This document shows positions 47,186 to 56,166 of a DNA stretch of 64,000 nucleotides, piece after piece. Position 1 is the stretch's first letter; each line of letters starts with the position of its first letter. The stretch comes from Polaribacter filamentus (GTDB taxonomy: Bacteria; Bacteroidota; Bacteroidia; Flavobacteriales; Flavobacteriaceae). Under the pieces are notes generated by a model. It searched no databases. It was not told the origin of the DNA and worked only from the letters and a program-made list of their open reading frames with translations. The stretch lies in contig NZ_MQUA01000014.1 of the NCBI RefSeq assembly GCF_002943715.1, forward strand, positions 62,001 through 126,000. Reading direction: 5' to 3'. Both the position numbers and the translations under genes were made by a program.

Positions 47186-47515
47186 TTAGAGTGAAAATGA
47201 TTCTCCACAGCCGCAAGTTCTATTTGCGTTCGGATTGTTAAAAACAAAACCTTTTCCGTTTAAACCGCCTGAATACTCTAAAACAGTTCCAACTAAATAT
47301 AGAAAGCTTTTTTTGTCTACAATGATTTTTACGTCATTTTCTACAAAAACCTTATCACTTTCTAGTTGACTTTTATCGAAAGTTAAATCGTAAGATAATC
47401 CTGAACAACCACCACTTTTTACGCCAACCCTCACAAAATCTTGAGCTGCGTCATAACCGTCGTCGGTCATTAACTCTATAACTTTTTTCTTTGCGGTATC
47501 TGAAACTTTTATCAT
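47186..47515 (-). CDS. sufA: A-type Fe-S carrier protein (SufA/IscA/ErpA-like)
   Basis: 109 residues from ATG 47515 ([16 protein letters not shown]); the longer frame to 47557 starts inside the promoter. The three ligand Cys are Cys37 ([10 protein letters not shown]), Cys101 and Cys103 (CGCGESFSL), the A-type carrier pattern. It delivers assembled clusters to target proteins. First gene of the sufA-sufB-(MBL)-sufC-sufD run, with a good promoter in front. Confidence 0.94.
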   Translation of the reverse strand: MIKVSDTAKKKVIELMTDDGYDAAQDFVRVGVKSGGCSGLSYDLTFDKSQLESDKVFVENDVKIIVDKKSFLYLVGTVLEYSGGLNGKGFVFNNPNANRTCGCGESFSL

Positions 47516-47546
47516 AATTTTAAATAGATTAAATCTAAATAGGCGA

Positions 47547-47579
47547 CAAATATACAATATTACTTACATAATAGTGCAA
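47547..47579 (-). promoter_or_regulatory. Promoter of the suf operon
   Basis: On the minus strand: TTG (complement at 47577-47579), 22-base spacer, TATATTTG (complement at 47547-47554). Spacing falls within the range reported for flavobacteria. No Fur or IscR site could be recognised. Confidence 0.6.
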
Positions 47580-47620
47580 AGTTATATTACCAAATGTGAT
47601 GCAACAATTAGTTTTATTGA

Positions 47621-48679
47621 TTACTCTTGAAAGTCTGTATTATTGACGAAATTGAAATCGGAAAGTGACAGTAAAAAGGCCTTTAAATCTGCTTTCTCTT
47701 TTGCCGTAAGCTGAACGCCTCCTTGATTTACTTTCTTCATTAAAGGATCTATAGTTGATGATCTTTTTAAACCTTCTGAATAATGATTGATTACTTCATC
47801 CAAATTTCTAAAACGGCCATCGTGCATATAAGGCGCTGTAAAAGCTAAATTTCTGATGGATGGAGATTTGAATTTACCATTATCAGCGGGATCACCTGTT
47901 ACGCTTCCGAATCCTAAATCAGAAAAAGTAGCGTCTAAACCATTATTGTGGAATTTATTGTCTGTCCAAAGCGGATTATTATCACTTCCGTGGCAATGAA
48001 AACAATCTCCTTTTGCTTCGTCCATAAAAATAGCAAATCCGTTTTGTTCTTGCGATGTTAAAGCAGTTTCGCCATTTAAATATTGATCAAATTTTGAATT
48101 ACCAGAAATAAGTGTTCGTTCAAATTGTGCGATGGCCTTTGTAATGGCGACAGAATCAATGTTTGAGTTACCAAATGCTTGTAAAAATAACATTGGATAT
48201 TCTGGGTGCTTCTGTAATTTTTGTGCTACATTTTTCCAGTTGGCGTGCATTTCTATCGGATTTGAAACGGGTTCAAGGGCTTGTTTTTCTAAACCAAATT
48301 CTTTTCCGTCCCAAGCAAAACGTTCATCAAAATTCCATGCTAAATTAAATAGAGGCATTGAATTTCTTGTTCCTAAAAGGCCATCAATTCCGTCGCTAAA
48401 TTGTTGATCATCTGTAAATGATTTCTTCGGATTGTGGCAAGAAGCGCAAGATTGCGTTTCATCGCCAGACAGTTTTTTATCAAAAAACAATTTTTTACCA
48501 AGTGCAACACCTTCTTGGGTTAAAGGATTGTTAGAAGGAATTACAGGTGCAATTAATTTGTTTGCAAAAAGAGCTGGAACTTCTAGATTGTATGGAATTG
48601 GCGTATATATCTCTTCTTCTTTTGATGCGCACTTCATCAGAAGAAAAAAAGAAAGAAGATATAGATACTTTTTTGTCAT
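47621..48679 (-). CDS. MbnH-type di-haem cytochrome c peroxidase lipoprotein
   Basis: 352 residues from ATG 48679 (MTKKYLYLLSFFLLMKC; Cys17 a likely lipid anchor). Two c-type haem motifs: CASCHNP (about 91-97) and CFHCHGSD (about 233-240). Short for a cytochrome c peroxidase and with the N-terminal haem close to the start, as in the MbnH/MauG family. MauG-like enzymes use high-valent haem to oxidise a tryptophan of a partner protein; MbnH does so on MbnP. The MbnP-like gene lies directly upstream in the same operon, 185 bases away. Catalytic role inferred from pairing. Confidence 0.85.
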   Translation of the reverse strand: MTKKYLYLLSFFLLMKCASKEEEIYTPIPYNLEVPALFANKLIAPVIPSNNPLTQEGVALGKKLFFDKKLSGDETQSCASCHNPKKSFTDDQQFSDGIDGLLGTRNSMPLFNLAWNFDERFAWDGKEFGLEKQALEPVSNPIEMHANWKNVAQKLQKHPEYPMLFLQAFGNSNIDSVAITKAIAQFERTLISGNSKFDQYLNGETALTSQEQNGFAIFMDEAKGDCFHCHGSDNNPLWTDNKFHNNGLDATFSDLGFGSVTGDPADNGKFKSPSIRNLAFTAPYMHDGRFRNLDEVINHYSEGLKRSSTIDPLMKKVNQGGVQLTAKEKADLKAFLLSLSDFNFVNNTDFQE

Positions 48680-48864
48680 ATTTATTTTAAAAGATTCTTG
48701 AAATATTACACTCAAAAAACTGATATTTGAACAGATATAATTTGTTAATTAGTTTGGAGTCACTTTTATGCAATCAATTAATAATAAATATCTTAAAAAT
48801 TTTAGTTAAACGTTTTGTCGCATCGAGTAATTTCCTTTTTTTGCGAAATAGTATCTAGATGTTT

Positions 48865-49617
48865 TTACTGCGTTACAGTTCCTAAACTAAAAACAGATTT
48901 TCCATTTTCGCTCATCAATTTTTGAGCTTCAAAATTTGGCATTAAAACGGCGTTTAGCTCATTTAAATTCCAAATATTCGGATTTTTAAACCATTCTGCA
49001 ATGTTCATTTTAATTTCAATTGTTGCATTATTCTTAATTTCTACAGTGCCTAAATTAACCTCAAAAGAAGTATCTTTAAAAATTAAATTTGTAGGGTCCT
49101 TTCTGTTTACAGCTCTAAGAGTATGGTAATTAAAGTTTGCATCTTGGTTGTTTACATCTTTGTATTTGCCATCAAATTGCATGTAATGATACCCACCGCC
49201 TAACATTCCTGGAACGTTAAAAGAAACTGAATTCAAATCCTGATATTCACCATCTTTATTATCAGCATCGGAGAAACCAAATCTAAATTTCAAGATATTT
49301 ACACCTTGTTCAACTTGTTCAAAATTGAGTTGTAAACCTGAGTTTTCTCCGATATTAATTAGCTGATAATTTTTTATTTTACTACCAACTGTTATATTAG
49401 AAAGTAAGTATCTTAAATCACTAATACTAATTGTTTCCCCATGTTGATTCGTGAACTTAAAGTCATTAAAATTTGATGAAGTTACAGGAACACCATCCCA
49501 ATTTTGGGTAAATTTCAGCGCAACCTGCACAGGCCTGGGATATACGCAACAATCTAATTCATCACTACAAGATGAAAAAGAAATGATGATCAATAAAAAC
49601 CAAATTAATTTTTTCAA
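48865..49617 (-). CDS. MbnP family copper-binding lipoprotein
   Basis: 250 residues, lipoprotein signal (SFSSC, Cys17). The family pattern is visible: an N-terminal ALKFTQNWDGVPVTSSNF segment, ISDLRYLLSNITV (about 68-80; the invariant LxYLxSN), a GGGYHYMQFDGKY segment (about 141-153) and NFNYHTL (about 162-168), whose His are the probable copper ligands, and IAEWFKNPNIWNL (about 211-223). In characterised MbnP a Trp is converted to kynurenine by MbnH to create the high-affinity Cu site; Trp214 or Trp221 is a candidate here. Upstream gene ends 3 bases away, so it is co-transcribed. Confidence 0.85.
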   Translation of the reverse strand: MKKLIWFLLIIISFSSCSDELDCCVYPRPVQVALKFTQNWDGVPVTSSNFNDFKFTNQHGETISISDLRYLLSNITVGSKIKNYQLINIGENSGLQLNFEQVEQGVNILKFRFGFSDADNKDGEYQDLNSVSFNVPGMLGGGYHYMQFDGKYKDVNNQDANFNYHTLRAVNRKDPTNLIFKDTSFEVNLGTVEIKNNATIEIKMNIAEWFKNPNIWNLNELNAVLMPNFEAQKLMSENGKSVFSLGTVTQ

Positions 49618-49620
49618 TTT

Positions 49621-50943
49621 CTATTTTATTTTTATAATTAATGCATCCGAAAAGCCTTTGTTTTCTTTTACATCTCCATTCGCACTATTACTTTCTCCTA
49701 CGGCAATTATTGTTTTATTTTGCAACTCTACAGCATCATACAAGAAGTCAATTTCAGAACCACCAACTGTTTTTTGCCATTCTATTTCACCAAACGAATT
49801 TACTTTAAGAATCCAAGCATCATTTTGCCCTTGATTTATAAAACCAAGGTTAGAACTTCTTGAGCTTCCTGCAATTACAAATCCGTTATCTTGTGTTTTA
49901 GAAATAGAACGAGCAACATCAAAACTAGTTCCTCCAATTGTTTTCTCCCAAATAAGAGTTCCGTTTGTATTTATTTTTATCATCCATAAATCTGCTGCTC
50001 CGTTGTTAAAAGAAACATCAATATCAGAACTTCTAGTATCACCAACAATTATAAAATTTCCGTCATCAGTAGCTACAATTGCTCTTGGTTCGTCAATTTC
50101 GGAACCTCCAAAATTTTTCTCCCAAATAAGGGTTCCTTCAAAAGTAATTTTTAAAACCCAAAAATCGTAACCTCCTTTGTTGTTAGAAATATTAAAGTCT
50201 TTACTGTCTGAAGAAGCGGCAATTATAAACTCGTTATTTAAGGTTTCTACAACTCCGAAAGGAGTATCAGTAAAAGAACCTCCAAAATATTTGCTCCATT
50301 GTAAATTACCGTTTGGCGCTAATTTTAAAGCCCAAATATCGCCGCCTGCATGTTTAGCTGTTTTAGAATTTCCTTGACCTCCGGAAGCAGAAACATCTAA
50401 AACGCCTGTTACAAGATATCCATTGTCTGACGTTTGGATTAAAGAAATACCTTTGTCTGAACCTAAAAAACCAAAACTTTTTTCCCACAAACGAATTCCT
50501 TCTCCTGTAATTTTAAAAATCCAGAAATCTTGTGAGCCTGCGTTTAGAGAAACGTCTTTATCTGCTTTACTTGAATATCCTAAAAGAGCAAAACCACCAT
50601 CATTTGTGGCAATAATATCTGCGCTTCGATCATCTCCAGAACTACCAAACGTTTTGTTCCAAAGTAATTCATCATCCGAAGAAAACCTCATCACCCAAAA
50701 ATCGAAACTTTCATCGCTTTTACTATTAGTCTCAAAGTCATTGCTTTGTGTGTAACCCAAAACAACATAACCGCCATCTGTTGTTTTAACAATAGAATTT
50801 AGTGCATCATTTTTAGAACCACCAAATGTTTTAACATTACTTATTTGCCCAGAATTTATAAAGACATCAGGGTTTGTTTCAACCTTATCTTTAGAACAGT
50901 TGCATAAAAAAAAGAGCACTATTATGTAGCATGTTTTTTTCAT
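49621..50943 (-). CDS. Repeat-containing lipoprotein, probable beta-propeller
   Basis: 440 residues from ATG 50943 (MKKTCYIIVLFFLC; lipobox Cys at 17, FLCNC); an outer start at 50976 would overlap the upstream gene. The mature part is about eight repeats of roughly 48 residues, each with a DxxxxI.TxDGGFxxxGxSxSxDxDVSxxxGxxDxWxxKxxxxGxLxWxKxxGGS layout (for example DGNFIIVGDTRSSDIDVSFNNG), which suggests an eight-bladed propeller. Located between the choice-of-anchor-B protein (7 bases away) and mbnP (3 bases away). Likely surface-exposed and part of the same system; ligand unknown. Confidence 0.8.
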   Translation of the reverse strand: MKKTCYIIVLFFLCNCSKDKVETNPDVFINSGQISNVKTFGGSKNDALNSIVKTTDGGYVVLGYTQSNDFETNSKSDESFDFWVMRFSSDDELLWNKTFGSSGDDRSADIIATNDGGFALLGYSSKADKDVSLNAGSQDFWIFKITGEGIRLWEKSFGFLGSDKGISLIQTSDNGYLVTGVLDVSASGGQGNSKTAKHAGGDIWALKLAPNGNLQWSKYFGGSFTDTPFGVVETLNNEFIIAASSDSKDFNISNNKGGYDFWVLKITFEGTLIWEKNFGGSEIDEPRAIVATDDGNFIIVGDTRSSDIDVSFNNGAADLWMIKINTNGTLIWEKTIGGTSFDVARSISKTQDNGFVIAGSSRSSNLGFINQGQNDAWILKVNSFGEIEWQKTVGGSEIDFLYDAVELQNKTIIAVGESNSANGDVKENKGFSDALIIKIK

Positions 50944-50950
50944 AAATAAT

Positions 50951-52159
50951 TTATGAACCTGATTTTCGAATGACAAAGAACCCGCTATTAATATCGCTTA
51001 TAATTATGTTTCCGCTAGGAAAATAAGGATAGACGCTCCAAACGCCCTTAAATGTGGTGTTATTATTTTCTGGATAGGTATCAAAATATCCTATTTCTGA
51101 AATGGATTTATTACGGATGTTACTAAGATCTAACATTCTAACTCCTGCTGTATAATTTGCTTGATAGTACGTATTTCCTTTAACATAACCATTATGATCG
51201 ATAGCCGAAGTGTTTCCAAAATGATCAAAATAATGCAAAGGATTGTCTAAATCTGTAAAATCGAAAATAATTGTTTTTGTATTTAACCCTTTTCTTAATT
51301 CATCTAATTCATCACCTAAAATAAAATATTTAAAATCTTCGGTAAACCAACCTTGATGGGTATATTCTGCATTTGAATAGCTTATTGATGATAATTTTAT
51401 TGGGTTGCTTTTATCTGTAATATCTACAATTACAACTTCTATTTCATTACTGCCAATTAGAATTTCTTTTCCTTTATGTTCTGTATCTGGACCATTGTAA
51501 GTTACTACTTGCGCGTCATGAGAATAATTAATAAACCCACCTTCAGCAATTGGATTTAAAGGGTTTTGAACATTAATAAACAAAGGCCCACCTTTATAAG
51601 TTCCACTTCTAGATGTACCCACAGGATATACATAATCTTTGGTTTCATTTATAACAATGTTGTGTGCACGTCCAAAACCTGTATAGTTAAAATCGCTTTG
51701 AAATACAACTGGAGGATTTGTAACATTTCTTAATTTTTCTAAATTAAAAACTTGCATTCCATGACCGGTAGCCTCGCTAACAATATATGCTACAGAATTA
51801 TGAACTTTTACATCTCGCCAAGGACTATTTTCTGTTCTGGTGGGTAAGGTGCCAAGTATTAAAGCTTCTGTTGGGTTGGTAATATCAATAAAAGTGATGC
51901 CTTTATTGGTGCCCATTAAAGCATATTCTTTTTTGTTTAAAGGATCTGTCCAACCCCAACAATCGTTTCCTTCTGTATTTGCGCCACCAAGATCTTCAAG
52001 AGAAATATAATCTAGCAAATCATAATTATTACATGGATATTGGCCGGCAAAGCCATTTTTACATTCCTCAAGAGGAGTTATGGATACTGTTTTGTCGTTA
52101 ACATTAAAAATACCATTTTCAGAGCAGCCCATTGTTGCAATAAAAAATACTAAAAACAT
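50951..52159 (-). CDS. Choice-of-anchor B family lipoprotein (LVIVD repeats)
   Basis: 402 residues. Short N-terminal hydrophobic segment with MGCSEN (lipobox-type Cys12). LVIVD-type beta repeats throughout, such as GITFIDITNPTEALILGTLP and VVIVDITDKSNPIKLSSI, plus the choice-of-anchor-B hallmarks EGNDCWGWTDP (about 63-73), THQGWFTEDFKYFILGDE (about 265-282) and AIDHNGYVKGNTYYQANYTAGVRMLD. Proteins of this kind are extracellular and often sit beside metal or redox systems. It is a close paralogue of the next gene, which instead ends in a T9SS sorting signal. 21 bases separate them. Confidence 0.88.
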   Translation of the reverse strand: MFLVFFIATMGCSENGIFNVNDKTVSITPLEECKNGFAGQYPCNNYDLLDYISLEDLGGANTEGNDCWGWTDPLNKKEYALMGTNKGITFIDITNPTEALILGTLPTRTENSPWRDVKVHNSVAYIVSEATGHGMQVFNLEKLRNVTNPPVVFQSDFNYTGFGRAHNIVINETKDYVYPVGTSRSGTYKGGPLFINVQNPLNPIAEGGFINYSHDAQVVTYNGPDTEHKGKEILIGSNEIEVVIVDITDKSNPIKLSSISYSNAEYTHQGWFTEDFKYFILGDELDELRKGLNTKTIIFDFTDLDNPLHYFDHFGNTSAIDHNGYVKGNTYYQANYTAGVRMLDLSNIRNKSISEIGYFDTYPENNNTTFKGVWSVYPYFPSGNIIISDINSGFFVIRKSGS

Positions 52160-52179
52160 TTTTTAAACATTCTAAATAA

Positions 52180-53636
52180 TTATTTAATTATAAGTTTACG
52201 CGATATTTGTTTATTCACCTTAATAAAGTATACTCCTTTTTGTAGTCTTTCTGTATTTAAAACGTATTCGCTGCTGTTAATATTATACTCTTCTATTATT
52301 TTTTGGCCCAACAAAGAATGCAGCTGTACACTTTTTATAGATTGATTATTAGCCGCTTTTATAGTTGTATTTTTTGATGTTGGATTCGGATATATAGAAA
52401 AAGATTTTTTTAAATCTTGGCTTTCTAGATTTAACGTTCCACTTTTTCTAACTACAAAAAGCCCTCTTTCTATATCATTGATAATAATATTTCCACTCGC
52501 AAAATAGGGGTAAACACCCCATGCACCATTAAATGCAGTTGCATTATTTGAGGGATACGTATCGAAATAGCCAACTTCTGTCATAGAATTTGTAGCATCG
52601 CTAATATTAGTGATGTCTAGAACCCGAAGCCCAGCTCTATAATTTGCCATGTAATAGTGATTTCCTTTTACATATCCATTATGATCTATAGCTGCGGATG
52701 GCCCCGAATATGTTGATGATAGTTTAGGATTGTCCAAATCTGAAAAATCAAATACTAATGTTCTAGTATTCATTCCAAATCTTTGTTCATCCGTTTCATC
52801 ACCTAAAATAAAATAACGTTGATTTTCTGTAAACCATCCCTGATGCGTGTATCCAATTTGAGAATATCCAATTTCAGCTATTTTTAGAACATTATTTTTA
52901 TCGGTAACGTCTAAAATTGTAATTTTATTTACATTGCTACCGATGTAAATTTCTTTTGAAACATGTTCTATATCTGGACCACTATAAGTTACAACTTGAG
53001 CATCATGAGAATACCCTTCGTTTGCATAATGATTTATTTTTGTTGGGTTTTTGGGGTCTGAAATATCAACGAAAATGGGTCCTCCGCCAAAAAGTCTTTG
53101 TCCTCTTGGATTTGAACAACCGACCAAGTATGCAACAGCAGTTTTTTCGTTAATTACAATGTTATGGCAACTTCCTAAATCATCTGTTTTGTAAATGGCA
53201 TCTTCTGTGAAATTTTGAGCAGAAGAAACTCCTCTTAATCTTGTTAAATCAAAAACCTGCATTCCGTGGTTACCAACATTATCTGCAACTATAAAGGCAT
53301 GATTATTATAGACCTTTACATCACGCCAATAATTATTACCAGAACTGGAATTTAAGCGCCCTAAGAAAATGGGATTCAAAGGATCTGTAACATCCACAAA
53401 GGCCGTGCTATTCGTCATTGCTGCAATTGCATATTCTTTTTCTGTTGTTGGGTCTGTCCAACCCCAAAGATCACTTCCTTCTGGGGTTCCGTTCGTATTT
53501 GCAAGTATATTAATAGGAACTCGAGAAAGTAAATCATAATTATTACAAGGATATACTCCTGCAAAGCCATTTATACATGGTGTTTGTGCACATATTATAT
53601 GTGTAAAAAAAAGAAATAATATAGTAGTTTTTTCAT
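52180..53636 (-). CDS. Choice-of-anchor B protein with T9SS sorting domain, frameshifted in the signal peptide
   Basis: About 485 residues. The LVIVD core matches its neighbour (GSDLWGWTDP; THQGWFTENQRYFILGDE; AAIDHNGYVKGNHYYMANYRAG). The C-terminal 75 residues are a type-A T9SS sorting domain (SIYPNPTSKNTTIKA... KGVYFIKVNKQISRKLIIK), so the protein is exported and surface-attached. ATG 53636 opens a good signal peptide (MKKLLYYFFF) that shifts frame at the 8-A run at 53605-53612 (minus strand 8 T); one more T joins it to THIICAQTPC. The longer frame to 53712 starts within IS982 and is an artefact of the insertion. First gene of the operon. Confidence 0.82.
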
Positions 53637-53663
53637 CTTTTGCAAAATATAATTCAAAAATAC

Positions 53664-53671
53664 TATTAAAA
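53664..53671. repeat. Left target-site duplication of IS982
   Basis: TATTAAAA, repeated exactly at 54650-54657 on the other side of the element. Confidence 0.85.
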
Positions 53672-54649
53672 ACCCGTTGTGCATTATGATTTAAGAAAAA
53701 AAATTTGCTCATCTTACTGAAAATCAGTAAATTGATTTAACCACAAATCACTTACAATGAGTAACTTAAATGCAAATTACGAAAGAATATTGGAAGTTTT
53801 AAGAAAAATATCAAAAGAACAACTTTTAACCTATCAAAGGAGAAAACCTAAAATGAGCGATTTAGAACTGATTACTTTAAGTTTAACGGCTGAATTTATG
53901 GGAGTTGATAGTGAAAATGATTTATTTAGAAACTTACCAGCATCATTTTTAGCAAAAATAGAACGAAGTGTTTACAACAGGCGAAGGCGTAATTTAGTAC
54001 CACATTTAGAAATTATTCGTTTAAAATTAGCTTCTTTTTTTAATGATTTTGAAGATTATTTTATCATCCACAGCATGCCTTTAGAGGTTTGTAAATTAGC
54101 TAGAAGTTCACGTTCAAGAATTTGTAAAAAAGATATTTATAGTGCTCCAAATAAAGGATACTGTGCCTCACAAAACTCAAGTTATTACGGCTATAAACTG
54201 CATGCTATTTGCTCTGTAAATGGTGTTTTTCAAAGTATAGATTTGTGCCCTGCGCCAGTTCATGATATTCACTATCTTAAAAATATTAAGACTCAAATTA
54301 GTGATTTTACTTTAATTGGAGATAGAAGGTATCTATCCGCAGAAGTACAACTTAACCTTTTTGAAACTTGTAATATAAAACTCAATACTCCAATGAGAAA
54401 CAATCAAAATAATTATAAAAAACAACCTTACATATTTAGAAAAAAAAGAAAAAGAACTGAAACACTATTTTCACAACTATGCGACCAATTTATGATCAGA
54501 AGAAACTATGCAAAATCTTTTCATGGTTTTAAAATTAGGATATTATCAAAGATTACAGCGTTAACAACTATACAATATATCAATACATTTATATTTGATA
54601 GAAATATCAATAATATTAAAATTAGTATTATTTAAAGTGCACAACGGGT
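53672..54649 (+). mobile_element. IS982-family insertion sequence
   Basis: 978 bp with terminal inverted repeats ACCCGTTGTGCA (53672-53683 and complement ending at 54649) and an 8-bp target duplication TATTAAAA. It lies 36 bases upstream of the ATG of the T9SS choice-of-anchor-B gene, between it and the thiL promoter, and so may have changed expression of the operon that begins there. Confidence 0.92.
53757..54635 (+). CDS. IS982 family transposase, one catalytic residue altered
   Basis: 292 residues, full length. KMSDLELITLSLTAEFMG at the N terminus, then the catalytic core. The usual first Asp of IS982 enzymes sits in an IxDSMPLEVCK-like motif; here the residue is His (FIIHSMPLEVCK, about 99-110). 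The usual GDKGYLS block reads GDRRYLS (Asp present, Gly to Arg). The rest (YYGYKLHAICSVNGVFQS, RKRTETLFSQLCDQF with the final Glu) is normal. A missing Asp would inactivate the protein, although the perfect duplication shows a fairly recent insertion. Confidence 0.85.
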   Translation: MSNLNANYERILEVLRKISKEQLLTYQRRKPKMSDLELITLSLTAEFMGVDSENDLFRNLPASFLAKIERSVYNRRRRNLVPHLEIIRLKLASFFNDFEDYFIIHSMPLEVCKLARSSRSRICKKDIYSAPNKGYCASQNSSYYGYKLHAICSVNGVFQSIDLCPAPVHDIHYLKNIKTQISDFTLIGDRRYLSAEVQLNLFETCNIKLNTPMRNNQNNYKKQPYIFRKKRKRTETLFSQLCDQFMIRRNYAKSFHGFKIRILSKITALTTIQYINTFIFDRNINNIKISII

Positions 54650-54657
54650 TATTAAAA
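54650..54657. repeat. Right target-site duplication of IS982
   Basis: TATTAAAA, identical to 53664-53671. Confidence 0.85.
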
Positions 54658-54690
54658 ATGTATTTTTATTAATTTTTTATGTTAAAGTAA

Positions 54691-54722
54691 TTGTTTCTAT
54701 TTTTAGAATCTACTTATCTTTG
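54691..54722 (+). promoter_or_regulatory. Promoter of thiL, close to leaderless
   Basis: TTG (54691-54693), 21-base spacer, TATCTTTG (54715-54722): both elements match. The transcript should start within a few bases of ATG 54727, so the mRNA has almost no leader. Confidence 0.65.
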
Positions 54723-54726
54723 CAGT

Positions 54727-55779
54727 ATGTTAGAAGACAAAAATCAACAAAGAACATCATTGGCAGAACTAGGAGAGTTTGGCTTAATCAATCATATTAC
54801 AAAATATTTTAAAACTGAAAATTTATCAACAATTAAAGCAATTGGAGATGATGCAGCCGTTTTAGATGCATCAGAAAAACAAACTTTAGTTACTACAGAT
54901 TTATTAATTGAAGGTGTGCATTTTGATTTGAGCTACATGCCGCTTAAACATTTAGGATACAAAGCTGTAGTGACCAATCTATCTGATGTGTATGCAATGA
55001 ACGGAGTTGCAGAGCAAATAACAGTTTCACTAGCTGTTTCTAATCGTTTTTCTTTGGAAGCAATTGAAGAATTGTATGCGGGAATTCAGTTAGCTTGTGA
55101 AACTTATAATGTCGATTTAATTGGTGGCGATACTACTTCATCAACCAAGGGAATGTTAATTTCTATTACTGCGATTGGTAAAGTAATTAAGGACGAAGCT
55201 GTATACAGAAACACCGCAAAAGAAACCGATTTAATTGTGGTTACTGGCGATTTAGGTGCTGCTTATTTAGGACTACAAGTCTTAGAAAGAGAAAAACAAG
55301 TTTTTAAAGTGGACCCTAATAATCAACCAGATTTAGAGAATTACACCTATTTAATTGAGCGTCAGTTAAAGCCTGAAGCTCGAAAAGATGTTGCTGGTTT
55401 ATTAAAAGAATTAGAGATAAAACCAACTTCTATGATTGATGTTTCTGATGGATTATCGTCTGAACTTTTTCATATTTGTACTCAAAGTAAAGTGGGATGT
55501 AAAGTATACGAAGACAAATTGCCTTTAGATCCTCAAGTAATTTCTGCTTGTGAAGAATTTGAGCTAGATTCTACAATGGTTGCTTTAAGTGGTGGCGAAG
55601 ATTATGAGTTGCTTTTTACTGTTGCCATTGCTGATTTTGATAAAATTAAAGGAAATCCTCATTTTTCAATAATTGGTCATGTTACCCCAGAAAACCAAGG
55701 TTTGCAATTAATTACAAGAGCTGGTCAAGAAATTGGGTTGAAAGCACAAGGTTGGAACTCGTTAGATAGACAAGATTAA
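54727..55779 (+). CDS. thiL: Thiamine-monophosphate kinase
   Basis: 350 residues from ATG 54727 (MLEDKNQQRTSLAELGEFG). The outer start at 54691 lies in the promoter. It phosphorylates thiamine monophosphate to thiamine pyrophosphate, last step of the pathway. AIR-synthase-like fold: IGDDAAVLD (about 39-47), TTDLLIEGVHFDL (about 57-69), GGDTTSS (about 137-143) and the C-terminal SGGEDYELLFT (about 292-302), which bind ATP and Mg2+. Family length. No other thi genes are in the window. Confidence 0.95.
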   Translation: MLEDKNQQRTSLAELGEFGLINHITKYFKTENLSTIKAIGDDAAVLDASEKQTLVTTDLLIEGVHFDLSYMPLKHLGYKAVVTNLSDVYAMNGVAEQITVSLAVSNRFSLEAIEELYAGIQLACETYNVDLIGGDTTSSTKGMLISITAIGKVIKDEAVYRNTAKETDLIVVTGDLGAAYLGLQVLEREKQVFKVDPNNQPDLENYTYLIERQLKPEARKDVAGLLKELEIKPTSMIDVSDGLSSELFHICTQSKVGCKVYEDKLPLDPQVISACEEFELDSTMVALSGGEDYELLFTVAIADFDKIKGNPHFSIIGHVTPENQGLQLITRAGQEIGLKAQGWNSLDRQD

Positions 55780-55859
55780 ACCAAGTCTTTTATCACTAAA
55801 AATGACCATTATTTTTAATGGAATCACTGCGTTTAATTTTATGTAATGCAAAATATTTT

Positions 55860-56148
55860 GCGCTTCCTTGAGGTTTTTCATACATCAATATTTTAATAGG
55901 TACTGAGATATTTTATTCACCTTATATAAACTTAAGTTTAATTTAAATGACGCTCAAATTGGGCTCGCTTTATTTTTTAAGGCCTTGGTTTGTTAATTTC
56001 AATTCCGTTTATGACAATCATAAAAAAAACAGGCGATGGTAAATCAACCAAAATAATAGTTTTTCTATTGGCAATTGCCTTTAATTTACCATTGTTGGAA
56101 GGAAGTTATATACTTCTTTATAAGAGTTTAATGTTAGAAGTTAACTAA
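55860..56148 (+). pseudogene. Remnant of a small membrane protein, several frameshifts
   Basis: An intact ORF from 56011 encodes 45 residues with one membrane helix (STKIIVFLLAIAFNLPLLEGSYILLY). Upstream frames carry what looks like its continuation: NDAQIGLALFFK at about 55947-55982, and ILIGTEIFYSPYINLSL further left, each in a different frame with stops between. Joined, they give a protein with three hydrophobic segments. I cannot name the family, but the frames fit end to end. It lies between thiL and the alpha/beta hydrolase. Confidence 0.4.
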
Positions 56149-56166
56149 TTTTTTTAGAAACTCAAC

